A stretch of DNA of 64,000 nt, from contig CM047808.1 in NCBI GenBank assembly GCA_026214975.1, forward strand, positions 3,152,073 to 3,216,072, in the 5' to 3' direction. The stretch's first letter is position 1; each line of letters starts with the position of its first letter. The translations under genes were made by a program, and so were the position numbers. The notes below the pieces were generated by a model that had not been told where the DNA came from, did not search any database, and was given only the letters and a program-made list of their open reading frames with translations. Below, piece after piece: positions 37,210 through 48,443 of the stretch. This DNA is from Gentiana macrophylla (Eukaryota > Streptophyta > Magnoliopsida > Gentianales > Gentianaceae).

Positions 37210-38176
37210 TGTGAAGTCCCACATCGGTAAACTAGTAGAACGCTCACCTCTATATAATTTGAGACATAATGGTCTTGTCAACACGGGTTAGCACTTTTAG
37301 ACCAAGCGAGCGACCAGCCCAAGCGATTGACCGAACCATTTATGGCGCCAGAAGGCTACTGACACAAAGTCCGATGGCGTTCTGAGAATGATATTCGAGC
37401 CGACTATCAGACGAAACTATGCACTGCACCGTACAAGAAGACGGTGTAAGGATGACCGCTAATTACCTCTGGTAGGGACGATCCGGGAACAATCTTGGCC
37501 GTCCTGGCGAGGATGCCAGTCCCTTATAAGGGGAAGAATGTTAAGTCCCACATCGGTAAAGTAGTAGAATGCTCACCCCAATATAAGTGTGAGACATAAA
37601 TGTCTTGTCAACTCGGGTTAGCCCTTTTAGACCAAACGAGGACGGCGGTCTAAGCAGTTGACCAGACCATTTATGACTCATGTAGCACTACCAGGCACAA
37701 GTCTGGTGGCGTAGTGTGAGACATAAATGTCTTGTCAACTCGGGTTAGCCTTTTTAGACCAATCGAGACGGCGGTCTAAGCGATTGACCGGACCATTTAT
37801 GACTTATGTAGCGTTACCAGCAGCAGTGTCCGGTGGCGTTACAAAATGATATCGAGAGCCGACTATCGAGGCGGAACTATGCGTTGCACCGCACAAGAAG
37901 GCGGTGTAAGGATGACTCTAATTACCTCTGGTAGGGCGATTCGGGAACGATCTTGGCCGTCTTGGCGAGACGCCATCCCTTTATAAGAGGAGAATGTGAA
38001 GTCTCACATCGGTATAGTAGTAGAATGCTCACCCTCATATAAGTGGGAGGCATACATGTCTTATCAACTCTAAGTTAATTTCTTTTAGACCTGCGATGAT
38101 CAAGTGGTCTAAACAGTTGACCGGACCATTTATTACTAATGTAACGCTACAAAAGACGCAGTCAGGTGGCGTTGCA
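37210..38176 (+). mobile_element. TRIM-like LTR element array (copy 1)
   Basis: Four LTR-like blocks start TGTGAAGTCCCACATCGG or are close to it: 37,210-37,384, 37,539-37,711, a partial one 37,713-37,843, and 37,995-38,176. Between them lie two internal segments (37,385-37,538 and 37,844-37,994) of about 150 bp, each starting with a tgatatcgagagccgac-like primer-binding site (initiator Met type) and ending in a purine tract (aggggaagaa, agaggagaa). No coding region fits. That is the layout of a terminal-repeat retrotransposon in miniature, recombined into an LTR-int-LTR-LTR-int-LTR array. Flanks ggtgg/ggttg may be a diverged 5-bp TSD. Confidence 0.75.
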
Positions 38177-38720
38177 GGTTGTATATATGGTGAGGTTGAG
38201 GTGGTAATGGTAGCATGTTTTGACAACTTCCATTACATCTCATTCATGCATTTTTGAAAGTTATGAAAATAAATCAATTTTATTACTTTATAATGAATTT
38301 TTCATTACATGTGAGTACACTACGATCTTCCAAAACAATGTAATAAAATAAAAAAACAGTTTCATTACATCCCATTATTTCCGTCTAAACTATTCATTAT
38401 TAATCCCTTACTTCGTTTCATTTTTTCTTTCATTAACATGGTAAACTTGTAAGTAAAATTGTGACTACTCGACAAAGAATATTAATCCAACAACAACAAC
38501 CATATATTAATGATAACGCATGATTACCATTTAATTATTACTCAAAAGTAAATCCAAAATTACAATAATATAATAATAATAATATGCTGAAAAATAGATA
38601 AAATCCAATGCACGTTGAAGAACATCACTTGAAGCAATAATCAAGCTATTTGCACCCTTCAACAAAGGAAACAAACAATTACCAATGTTTAAAACACAAA
38701 TATTGCTGTAAAATTTATAA
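38177..38720 (-). pseudogene. Paralogous segment, copy 1 (3' part) with orphan nsLTP last exon
   Basis: The sequence follows 47,960-48,540 almost phrase by phrase (catctcattcatgcattt, gtgactactcgac, tccagtgcacgttgaagaac, cacttgaaggaataatcaagct, aaacaaacaattaccaatgtt). In that copy this is the 3' flank, last exon and intron of nsLTP-B. Here the equivalent last exon is at about 38,640-38,657 on minus (gtgcaaatagcttga), but no first exon with the cysteine module lies upstream, so it is an LTP remnant. Confidence 0.7.
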
Positions 38721-38722
38721 TA

Positions 38723-38962
38723 CTCCCTCCGTCCCGTATTATAAGTCCTTTTGGATTTTTCACACAGATTATATAAAAATCATAAATGAAATACTTTTTA
38801 ATATTTGAAGCGAAAATATTGTATTGTTTTTGGAGTGATTTATAATATTGCGTTGTTTAGTGTGGCGAAAACAATCATTAATCTTGTATTGAAACGTGAG
38901 AAAGACTAATATTTTTGGGACCGAAAAAAAGTTAAAAGAACTTATATTACGGGACGGAGGAG
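38723..38962. mobile_element. Stowaway-like MITE
   Basis: Inverted ends CTCCCTCCGTCCCGTATTA and TATTACGGGACGGAGGAG, flanked by TA. Length 240 bp. These ends are the textbook Stowaway (Tc1/mariner) termini. It sits in the intron position of the decayed LTP copy. Confidence 0.92.
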
Positions 38963-39830
38963 TATATATTTTTAAGGATAATTTATAATATTAATAAAGG
39001 AGGTATGTCTACAGAAGATAAGATGATTATCTTAGTTTTCTATCACCTAACGATTTTTCGTACCTAAGTCGTTCTAATTTTATCGGATATCCTCGAAGGG
39101 ACGTTTTACTTGCCTAAGTTTTTTTTTTTTTTTTTTTTTTGAACCTGTAAATTTTATTAATGATTTGAAATTTACAAGGTTTTTGTGCACACCCCATGCA
39201 CACTCCAAAAGAAAGATGTGTCAACAATGCACATACCTCACCTCCCTAAAACCCTAGTCCGGGAAACTCAGGGTAGGAAAAACCGGATGCTAGGGAAAGA
39301 GTATGAGCCTATGTGCATTAAAACTCTCACAATAATCAAAATAAAAGAGAACTCTAGTAGCTCTTCAGCAAATAAGCAAGAAAAAACAAAATGCAAAAGC
39401 CTTAAATCTAATTAGACATATCATCTTGGAGCTTCAGCATGTTTTAAATGTCTTCCAATCTCAGCAGCCTTGAAATCTGAATCAGAAAAAAAAAACCACA
39501 GCACCAGAAAGAAATAGCTAAACTCATAGGTATTGATAAGTGCTGGAAAGTTTACCACCTGCTTTGCACTCTTCATTATTAAATGAAGAGTGCATCCAGA
39601 GCGTCATATCCTCCTCAAGAATCCAAGGTATTCTCCATTGTTGTCGTGGTAGATTCCAAATCCATCCAAACTATGTTTTCCGTAGAGATCCCGCCGAAAA
39701 CGACACCAACAAAAGTCTGCTATAACTCAAATGGTGATCAAGTAATAAGGTTAAGATCAACCTGATTGCACTCTTCATAAAATGAAGAGTGCTTCCACCT
39801 GAACTGAGCTATGATATGAGATCCAACCCA

Positions 39831-40529
39831 TTATTGAATTCTTATGGCTGGGAGTCCAAGAGAATCTCTCAAGATCAGCAACCCCAATAAGCTTTCCAAA
39901 TTTGTACCGTTCAAGAGTTGAGATTTTTGTGATTTGCTTGCTTTCTTGGCTAAATAATCTGCTACATCATTACCTTCACGATAAATATGTTGAAATTGAA
40001 TCTGATGTTGATTAATCATAGCACCAAGATCCATGATATCATCAAAGTATCTCCATGGTATTTCAAAATTGCCTTTTAGCATCTGAATCAAGCTATGAGA
40101 ATCAGATTCAACAATAAGCTTAGCTCCAGGGAGTCTCAAGCCATGAAGAATTCCTGCCCTCATAGCTTTAATCTCTGCTTCCATATTAGAGCAAATCACA
40201 TATGCCTCATAGCCTGCTTGTAACACCTGTGCATGGCTGTTTCTGATTATAAAACCACCTCCAGCAGGGCCTGGATTCCCCAGAGATGAGCCATCACAGT
40301 TGATTTTGATTTGGAGATCAGAAGGGAAGTGCCATTGTACCAAAAGAATCTTCTTTTTTACAGCCGGTTGTAGGCAATTTAAGACTCCACTAGATATCAA
40401 AATACAATCCTCTGTAGATTGAAACCTCAATTGCATTTTTGAAGCAGCATGATTAAGATTGATAGTAATATCCCTCAGAGAGCTTTCTATAGGAGCTGAT
40501 GTGTTCCCATATAAAGTCCTAGCCCTCAT
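39831..40529 (-). pseudogene. LINE RNase H domain
   Basis: An open piece of 232 codons. It has the plant LINE-type RNase H with INCDGSSLGNPGPAG (first catalytic Asp), MEAEIKAMRAG (Glu), VESDSHSLIQML (second Asp) and IYREGNDVADYLAKKA (last Asp). It lies between the RT-associated zinc domain and the poly(A) tail, as in L1 elements of plants that carry this domain. Confidence 0.88.
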
Positions 40530-41390
40530 TTTCCAGAGCTACCATAGAATGAGGAAGAAAAGGATCTTTATAATTTTACCCAAAGCCCATGATAAGAATT
40601 GTGCACCCATGATTGCATAAAATCTTTCCAACTGCGGGTGTTGCCTTTATATTGAAGTAAATGCTGATAATGCCCCCATAATGTCTTGGCCTTATTACAG
40701 TGCCAGAAAGCATGAAAAAAGAGAGTCTTCAAAGCAAAGACAATAAGGACACTTAAAGGGTCCATAAAACCCATATGTTTGAGTTGTGGAGGAAAGGAGC
40801 AAGTGATTTTGCAACCTCCATAAAAAGAAGGAGATTTTGAGAGGGATGTGAGGCTTCCATATTTCCCCTATCTCATATATTGAGGATTTCTTTCTCCTTA
40901 CCATGTCATAGGCCGATGAAACTGAAAATTTGCCTGATGTTGTCGGGGTCCAGATCCATTTATGATGTGTGCCACTCACATATCTAGAATGATCATCAAT
41001 AGTTTCTTGGGTCTTGGCTAGCAGTTTCCAAGCATGGAGCTTGTACAAAGGATAATTGCTATTCATGAGTTTACTGGCCCATAACCCTTGTCCTGTTCTT
41101 ATTTTCCACCATAACTTGCATGAGAAGCTGGCTTGAATAGAGTGCAGGTCTTTGATTCCCAGACCACCTTCTTCTGTGGGAAACATATATCCTTCCATTT
41201 CCTCCAAATTCTCTTATTTTTGCCTTCCAAGTCATTCCAAAGAAAATGGCTCCATCTTCTCTAATTTTTGAATGACAGAAATTGGCAGCTGCTTGGCTGC
41301 CATCAAATTTATAGGGATTGGAGTCAAAACATGTCTGATCAATATTATTTTGCCACCTGGGGTTAGCAGCTTAGAGTACCAACTACCAAC

Positions 41391-42872
41391 CTACAATTTC
41401 TTTTCGAATTTCCTGATGAGGCCTTCAAAATAGACTGCTTTTGCCCTCCCATGATAAATAGGACATCCCAGATAATTGAAAGGGAATTGTGTATTCTTCA
41501 TGCTAGTGAGGTTCTCTATTTGAGCTATCTTTGCTGTTGTAGCATACTTACCAATAATAAAAGAGCTTTTAGCCATGTTAATCTTCTGACATGTTGCCTT
41601 TTCATATCTTCCTAGGAACTGAAACAGTTCATTAATAGTTCGTTTTCCCCCATTAGAGAAAACAATGAGGTCATCAGCATAGAGAGAATGTGTAATGATT
41701 GGAAAATCTTTAGAAGTTGCAAAAGTATCCACTCCAACCTTAAATAGCTGTTTAATACCTCTGGAGAAAGCTTCAGTCAGCAAAATAAACAAATATGGAG
41801 ACATTGGGTCCCCTTGTTTGATGCCCCGAGAAGACTGAAATAGACCAGCTGGGGAACCATTTAGCAGAATAGAGAACCAACTACCTTGAAGATTGTTCAG
41901 AACGAGTTGAACATAATGAGTAGAGAAACCAAACTTGTAAAGCATCTTTATTAAAAAGGACCAGGACACTCTATCAAAGGCTTTCATGACATCAAACTTG
42001 AAGATTATATTATGACCTCTAGTTTTTTTGTGGATAAACTGGGTCATTTCAAGAACAAGGAGAACATTATCTGTGATGTCCTTACCTTTCAGAAATGCTG
42101 ATTGTTCCTCAGAGATAAGAAGTGAAAGAATAGGTTGCAGTCTTGAGCTCATAATCTTAGTAAAGATTTTATTTATAAAAGTGCTCAGAGCTATGGGCCG
42201 AAATTCAGAAAAGTTTGTAGGAGCTGCGGTTTTTGGAATCAAAGTGATAAGAGTAGCACCAATAGCTCTGGGTAAAGGATTACCTTGGAAAAAGTCTTGC
42301 ACAACCCATAAAACATCCTCTTTGATAATCTCCCAGCATTGTCTAAAAAAGGTTCCTGAGAAACCATCTATACCTGCAGCACTCTGTGGATCTAAATCAA
42401 ACACTACTCCGTGAACTTCTTCCATAGTTACTGATTGTATTAATTGTTGATTGTGTTCCTCAGTAACCAAATGGGGGATAAAATCCAGAAAATAATCCAT
42501 ATCTGCTGCATTTTGCTCTTCATCAGCCTTCAAAAGAGCAGAGAAAAAATCAGTGGCTGCTGTTTCAATAGATGTTTTATCTGTACACCACTGTTGCTGA
42601 CTGTTTTGGATTTTACATATATGCATATGCTTCTGCTTGTCCCTAGCTGTGGCATGAAAAAACTCTGTGTTTCTATCCCCATCCGTAAACCATTTAAAAC
42701 GGGATTTCTGTCTCCAGAATTCTTCCTGCTGATCCAAGTATAGAGAGTAAGTATCCACAGCTACTTGCCAGTCACTCTTATTGGTAGGAGTAGGATCTTG
42801 ATCATATATATATTGCTTCTTTATCCAAAACAGCTTTCTCTTGGTCCACAACTTTTTGATGAATATTACCAA
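41391..42872 (-). pseudogene. LINE reverse transcriptase region
   Basis: This is the longest open piece of the LINE, 493 codons. The RT fingers/palm are recognised by FRPIALSTFINKIFTKI, SAFLKGKDITDNVLLVLE, FKFDVMKAFDRVSW, RGIKQGDPMSPYLFILL and the catalytic SLYADDLIVFSN. The frame to the upstream endonuclease part is broken near 42,800-42,870, and it stops at 41,391 before the zinc-finger domain. Confidence 0.9.
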
Positions 42873-43297
42873 AACAAGTTTTATTCCAAACCTTCAGAAC
42901 TTGCTTGAGGTGCCTTAACTTGCACATAAAATTAACCATCCCTGTATTAGCTCCAACCATTTTCCAACTATGATCCACTACTTGCATAAAGGATGAGTGA
43001 GTAATCCACATATTCTGGAATCGAAAAATTGAGGGACCTCTAGGAATACAGAGCTGTATATAAAGAAGAGGCTTATGATCCGAACCCATTCTGTTGAGAG
43101 CTTGAACTTGGCCATCTCCTGCAACTGAGGTCCAGAGGTGATTGTACAATATTCTATTCAATTTTTCTTGGACATAGAAATTGTTTCTCCAACCAGCCCA
43201 AGTATAAGAATGCCCCTGCATTGAGAATTCTTGTAGCCCACAATCAGCAATTATTCTTTCAAAATCTTCCATAGCACCTCTATTACTTGCCTAAGTT

Positions 43298-44083
43298 AGC
43301 GAGACATTAAAGTACTATTTAATCATTAATGATTTTCCTTTAAAAATGATGAATATATAATTCCAAAACGTTATCAGTAAACTAGCCACGAACCCGTGCA
43401 TAATGCACGGGGTGAAAAAATACAATTAAAATATGCGATGTCTACTTAAAAGTCGTCAAATGAGAAATATGCACTTTACTCAAAACCAAACATTAATTCA
43501 TTAGAAGCATTTCTTCAATACAACATGACAAAAAATCCCATTCGATGTAATTTTAAAACATAAAAAATAAAATAAAAAAACCGACACCTCTGTCCCTTCA
43601 CAAATTAACAAAACATGGAGTTTTCATAACTCTATCATAATTTACAAAGCACTCAACCTTTAAGATCTTAATATCGTACATCATCTACTCCACAACCTCA
43701 ACTACAACGCTGTGGAATAACAATAAATCATCATTGTCACTTGTCAATCATCTTCAGAAAAGCAAAAATACCACAAATACCTACAAAAACAAAATTTAGA
43801 AACAAAGGTAACAACCGTGCTTACTTTCTTTATTATCTTAATTAAGTACAGCTTGCGACGGCGTACTTTTTAATCTTTATAGACAATAATCGAGTACACA
43901 ATTTCAAATAGCTTAAATAAGAAGTTAACAATTTTTGTGTTCAGCAAGTCCAATAAAGCCTTTTTTTTAAAGTAAAACCAAATTAACAAATTGCACTTAG
44001 CATAATGATATAAGTTAAGAAAAAGATAAATCTAATATATTACTTAAATATTTATTCGGAGAATATGTCAAAACTAATTCATA
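43298..44083. other. Intergenic, no gene seen
   Basis: AT-rich sequence. A perfect short hairpin cccgtgcat-a-atgcacggg lies at about 43,393-43,411; this phrase is common at the ends of plant repeats. No coding frame is supported. Confidence 0.4.
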
Positions 44084-44355
44084 CTACCTCTGGTCCAAAC
44101 TATAAGTCATCCTATATTTTTCTACTTTTCGCACAATATAAATCATTCTACATTACCAATGCAACATTTATTTCACTTTCCCTAACTTACCCCTAATTTA
44201 TTATGAATCCAACAATTTTTCATTACTTAACAACTATTGCATTAATGATAGTCAAGGGGTATTTTAGACATTAACCTTCAAATTAATGACATTCAACCAC
44301 ATTCTTAATCTGTGTGAAAACTCTTAAGATGACTTATGTTTTAGACCGGAGGTAG
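44084..44355. mobile_element. TA-flanked MITE (copy 2)
   Basis: Ends CTACCTCTGGTCCAAACTAT and TGTTTTAGACCGGAGGTAG with TA on both sides, 272 bp. The interior is the inverted relative of the element at 14,756-15,028 (aacaactattgcattaatga, ttagacattaaccttcaaat). Confidence 0.82.
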
Positions 44356-46046
44356 TATCATATTTCTTTTAGAACTTGACTTACTTCCAAAAGAATGCTC
44401 ACATGACATATTATAGGAACTACATCTTAGATTACCTAAATCACTTGAAAAGAATTAAAGAAAAAAAATTAAATGCTGATTATATTAACAGCAGCAAAAT
44501 CCATCAAAAATGAATGAAAAAGAAAATCAGATTTCTTTAGACGCACACCTTTTGCGCACACACATCTTGTCCTTGTCCATGAGCTCCTCCAACTGTCTAT
44601 CCGAATCCTTTGTTTTATCTTCCGGTTTCTAGATTTCATTCTGCAATTTAACATGTCATCAATGAAGAGCATAATTTACACGTTGCAGGTTCTTGTTTTA
44701 ACAATGGAGAAATAGACTCATCAAAACCATATTTAAAATGGCAAAATATTAACCATCCAAACTACAGAGAATTTAACAGTGAGAAAAAAGACCAAAAGGA
44801 AAAGAAAAAGAAAAAGGATCCACGTAATTTACACCAACTCAACCAAAAAATAAGAATATGAAAACCCGGAAAAAAACTACATTCAATCCCACTTAAATCA
44901 ATCAACAAAATTTTCTATTAAAAAATATGACTCCATGCATATATAAATATAAAGATCGATCAACACAGAAAATACATGAGACATACTATTCAACCTAACG
45001 TTCTTACAGGTTTTAGAAATATCCACAAAACCATAACCCTCAAGCTGACCGGTGATTTAGTTTGGAATGACTTTCATGAATCAGACTTGTATTCAACATT
45101 TTGGACTTAAAAAATTCTTAAAATTCAATGCATGCAAGGATCGATCATATACAATGTTTACATGTAATGGAAGTGTTGCATAAGTCTGTTTGCACGAAAG
45201 TAAAAGTTATGCCTCAACAGATCCATAGAATGAATTGAAGCATCTGACATGAAAATGAAAGTCGTACAAAAAGAAAAAGTATGTTTTTGTAACGCATTGG
45301 CCAATTGATAAATAAGTGGCAAACACGTAACAACAGCAGTGGTAATGCCTAAGAAAACAAACCAAGATGGGAATGAGTGATATTAACTTCAACCACCGAC
45401 ACACAGCTAGAGCAGAGAGCTACAGTAGCCCAGGAGTAATATTTCAGTGCCTCAATTTATGTGCCTTGGAGTTTGAGAATTGAGTTCCAGGAGAATTATT
45501 ACCTGATATATGATTGTAAGCTTTTTTTGCATCCGCAAATTAGAATAGCGTATCTATATATATTTTTTATTTTTTTGGAAAAATCAGATCATGTGTAACT
45601 GCGAATCCTTTGCCGCCGAGATCTCAGGCAAGATAGAGAAGTAGCATATATTTTTTATTTTTTTTTGAGTGGAGAATAGCGTATATAATCAGTGGTTTAT
45701 CCTATACTATTTTTTTGGAAAAATCAGATCATGTGTAACTGCGAATCCTTTGCCGCCGAGATCTCAGGCAAGATAGAGAAGTAGCAAGATTTATTTATTT
45801 ATTTATCTTTTGCCTAGCTGTGTACGGGTTTAAACCAAGTCAAAAGTGGATCTTGGGTGTAATTTCCGGATAATCGGATTAAATTATGTTTTCAAATATA
45901 TATAGATATAGATTCTGGTAAATTGTACAGTCAATGTACAACAAAAAAAAATAAAAAAATGTAACTGATATCACAATTAATACTATTTCAGTCAAAGTCA
46001 CCATTCACCAATATTTGAACAAACGTTTGTTGTGTGCTCATGTGTA
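44356..46046. other. Intergenic with a 76-bp direct duplication and an unrecognised exon-like frame
   Basis: On the minus strand at about 44,497-44,625 a frame preceded by an AG reads KPEDKTKDSDRQLEELMD and then KDKMCVRKRCASKEI before a TGA. It is charged and protein-like, but I do not recognise it and found no convincing partner exons; it could be a scrap of a gene. 45,571-45,646 and 45,711-45,786 are identical copies. Nothing else is supported. Confidence 0.35.
45571..45786. repeat. Perfect 76-bp direct repeat, 140 bp apart
   Basis: Positions 45,571-45,646 and 45,711-45,786 are identical by eye (ttttttggaaaaatcagatc at the start, agatagagaagtagca at the end). On minus the unit reads YFSILPEISAAKDSQLHMI then stop, in both copies. 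The 64 bp between the copies contains T-runs and gtggagaatagcgtat. Confidence 0.85.
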
Positions 46047-46323
46047 CTACCTCCGTTGCATAAAAAGTATCCATTTTTTAAAAATAGGTTCTCTCATGAA
46101 AAATATCCATTTATAAAACCAATACATTATTTAATGTTTTTTTTCTTTCAAACATACCTCTATTTTAGCATTTAATGCTTGTGCTCATTTCACATTCCCA
46201 TAGAAACATTAATTATATGATAGAGATAAATAAGTCATTTACTACTTAAAATACTACATATTAATTATTTTTTTAATCTGTGTGTAACAGAAAATGTGGA
46301 AATTTTTTGTGGGACGGAGGTAG
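46047..46323. mobile_element. Stowaway-like MITE (copy 3)
   Basis: Ends CTACCTCCGTTGCATAAAAA and TTTTTTGTGGGACGGAGGTAG-type, flanked by TA, 277 bp. The inverted match is best in the outer 13 bases. Decayed relatives of its interior occur at about 49,110-49,280 and 49,600-49,815. Confidence 0.8.
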
Positions 46324-46395
46324 TATCATTTATAAGAAATTAGTCAATTATATATAGTTAATTATTTTTTCTGCAAGGAAACTTATGATCAAATT

Positions 46396-47012
46396 TGTGA
46401 TATCCCATATTGGAAGTTGAGAAGTGCATCACCACCATATAAGTGTGAGACATAAAAATCTTGTCAACTCGGGTTAGCTCTTTTAGACCAAGCAAGGACG
46501 ACGGTCTAAACAGTTGACCGGACCATTTATAACTCATTTAACCCTGGCTACCAGGCCCAGGGACTGGAGGCGTTACATATCGAATGATATTATGGTTCGA
46601 CTATTATACGGATCTAAGTGCCACACAGTGAGAGATGGTGGGGGCACCTCACCTCTAGAATCCTATGGTAGAGACGAACTGAGACAAGTCCACTGGGGCA
46701 AGTCTTGGCCGTCCCCGGCGAGGACGCCGCCTCTTATAGGGGGGAGAGAGAATGTGGTATCCCACATTGAAAGTGAAGCATCACCACCATATAAATGTGA
46801 GACATAAATATCTTGTCAATTCGGGTTAGCCCTTTTAGACGAAAGTGGAGGAATTGCATCACCATGCCATATAAGTGTGAGATATAACTATCTTGTCAAC
46901 TCGGGTTAACCCTTTTAGACCAAGCGAGGACGGCGGTCTAAGTAGTTGATCGGACCACCGGACCATTTATAACTCATTTAGCGCTACCACGTCCGGAGTT
47001 TGGGGCATTACA
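46396..47012 (+). mobile_element. TRIM-like LTR element (copy 2)
   Basis: The first LTR is 46,396-46,577 (TGTGATATCCCATATTGG ... ggcgttaca). An internal segment follows with tgatattatggttcgac in the primer-binding-site position, ending in the purine tract ggggggagagagaa. A second, truncated LTR starts at 46,753 and a third partial LTR runs to 47,012 (ggggcattaca). Shared words with the 37-kb array include cttgtcaactcgggttagc, cttttagacca and gttgaccggaccattta. Flanks read aattt on both sides if the border is moved by one base. Confidence 0.72.
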
Positions 47013-48443
47013 AATTTAATATAAATCAATGTTTAGGGGTAACCTTCACGTACATACACTCTCAATGTTATGAATAAACAGAAACTTTATACTAGAAAAA
47101 AAATGCACAAAATGAATGAAACCAAAATGTATGGAAACTCCTTTTGATATTAGCAATATTTCTTTCATTGGTTAAAGAAACTTGATGTATCCGTCATATT
47201 TGACATATCAGATATTTATTTAGAAGAGTGGTGCTACGCAAGCGCATCAGGTGTCTTACAACGGTGATCTTCACCGTTGATCATCTAGATCTCTGCAGAT
47301 CAGCGGTGAAGATCGCACAAGACACCTGTGCGTGCAAGACACCTGACGGATGTCTTCAGAGCATTGCTGTATTTAGAAATATGATACGTCTACGTCATTT
47401 CATCATCCAAAAAAAAAAAAAAAAAAAAAAAAAAGCCCGAAGAATACTTACTTTGAGGAATCAGTATCGCGACTATATGGAACATGTATTTTGCATAAAT
47501 CCGGAAGTTGACCAGATGATAGGCCTTCCTACCAACCTTTTAGGGTCCCATAGGTTGTAATACCCGTGGTGATGATAAAAGATACACCTCTAAGTTCTCT
47601 AGCCTTGGCCAGGATGACGCCTCTAAGTTCCATAACTTACAACAATTAGAGAATTTGGTTACTAAGAATGTCCACCTCTTTTGAGACATGCTAGCTAGTG
47701 TTGATAGCCCAACACTTGAACAGACGTAGAAGGCCCTCCAACGACCGTATGAGGCAAGGCGGCGGGAGGGGGGGGGGGGGGGGGGACTCATCGACCATAA
47801 ATGGTTTTTATACATTTTAGGGGGTGGGGTGGTCCATGGACCACCGTTTGACAACTACAGGCCGGCTAATGGTGAGCGGAGTGGTTGCAATGCGTTGAGT
47901 AATTAAGGTGAAGGTTGCGTAGAGTAATGTTCTACAATCCGAGGTATGGTGAGGTGGTATAGTGCAGCTGGGAGGCGGCGACGACATGAGGTTTTTGCCG
48001 ATTTCCATTATATCTCATTCATGCATTTCGAAAGTTATGGAAATAAATCTTTTTATTACTTCAGAATGAAATTTTCAATATATGTAAGTACATTATATAT
48101 GATCTTATCCAAACTTAATAAAATGAAAAACCGTTACCTTCTATTATTTCCATCCAAACTATTCATTATTAATCCTTTACTTCTTTTCATTTCTCTTTCA
48201 TTAACAAGGTAAATGTTTTTTTCGAAGAATTAACAAGGTAAATTTGAAAGTAAAATTGTGACTACTCGACCAAGAATGTTAATCCAACAACCATATATTT
48301 ATAATAACGTAGGATTACAATTTCATTATAACTCAAATTAAAATCGAATCCAAAATTACAATAATAAAATGCTTAAAAAAAAAAAAAAAAAAAGGATAAA
48401 ATCCAGTGCACGTTGAAGAACATCACTTGAAGGAATAATCAAG
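47013..48443. other. Paralogous segment, copy 2, leading into nsLTP-B 3' flank
   Basis: 47,525-47,785 matches 36,195-36,470; 47,815-48,443 matches 37,020-37,209 plus 38,177-38,640 but has no TRIM element. A long A-run is at 47,409-47,433, and a G-run of more than 20 at 47,767-47,785. No gene is supported before the nsLTP-B last exon. Confidence 0.6.

Larger units (their letters stand above)
39121..43282 (-). mobile_element. 5'-truncated LINE (L1-type) with RNase H
   Basis: The insertion is bounded by perfect 15-bp TSDs TTACTTGCCTAAGTT (39,106-39,120; 43,283-43,297). The poly(A) tail is seen as a T-run at 39,121-39,140. Coding parts on minus, in order: the C-terminal end of the AP endonuclease (about 43,272-42,870; RMGSDHKPLL), reverse transcriptase (42,872-41,391; FKFDVMKAFDRVSW, GIKQGDPMSPYLF, SLYADDLIVFSN), the zinc-binding RT-associated domain (41,207-40,568) and an RNase H (40,529-39,831; INCDGSSLGNPGPAGGGF, VESDSHSLIQML). 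Several frame breaks separate the parts, so it is dead. Its 5' end lies inside the endonuclease, as expected of incomplete reverse transcription. Confidence 0.94.

Noticed and set aside
42028..42743. Plus-strand open frames opposite the LINE reverse transcriptase
   Set aside because: Antisense shadows of the RT region; the minus strand has the conserved motifs.
47228..47560. Plus-strand open frame with a lysine run
   Set aside because: The lysine run is the A-homopolymer at 47,409-47,433, and the downstream part belongs to the duplicated non-coding block.
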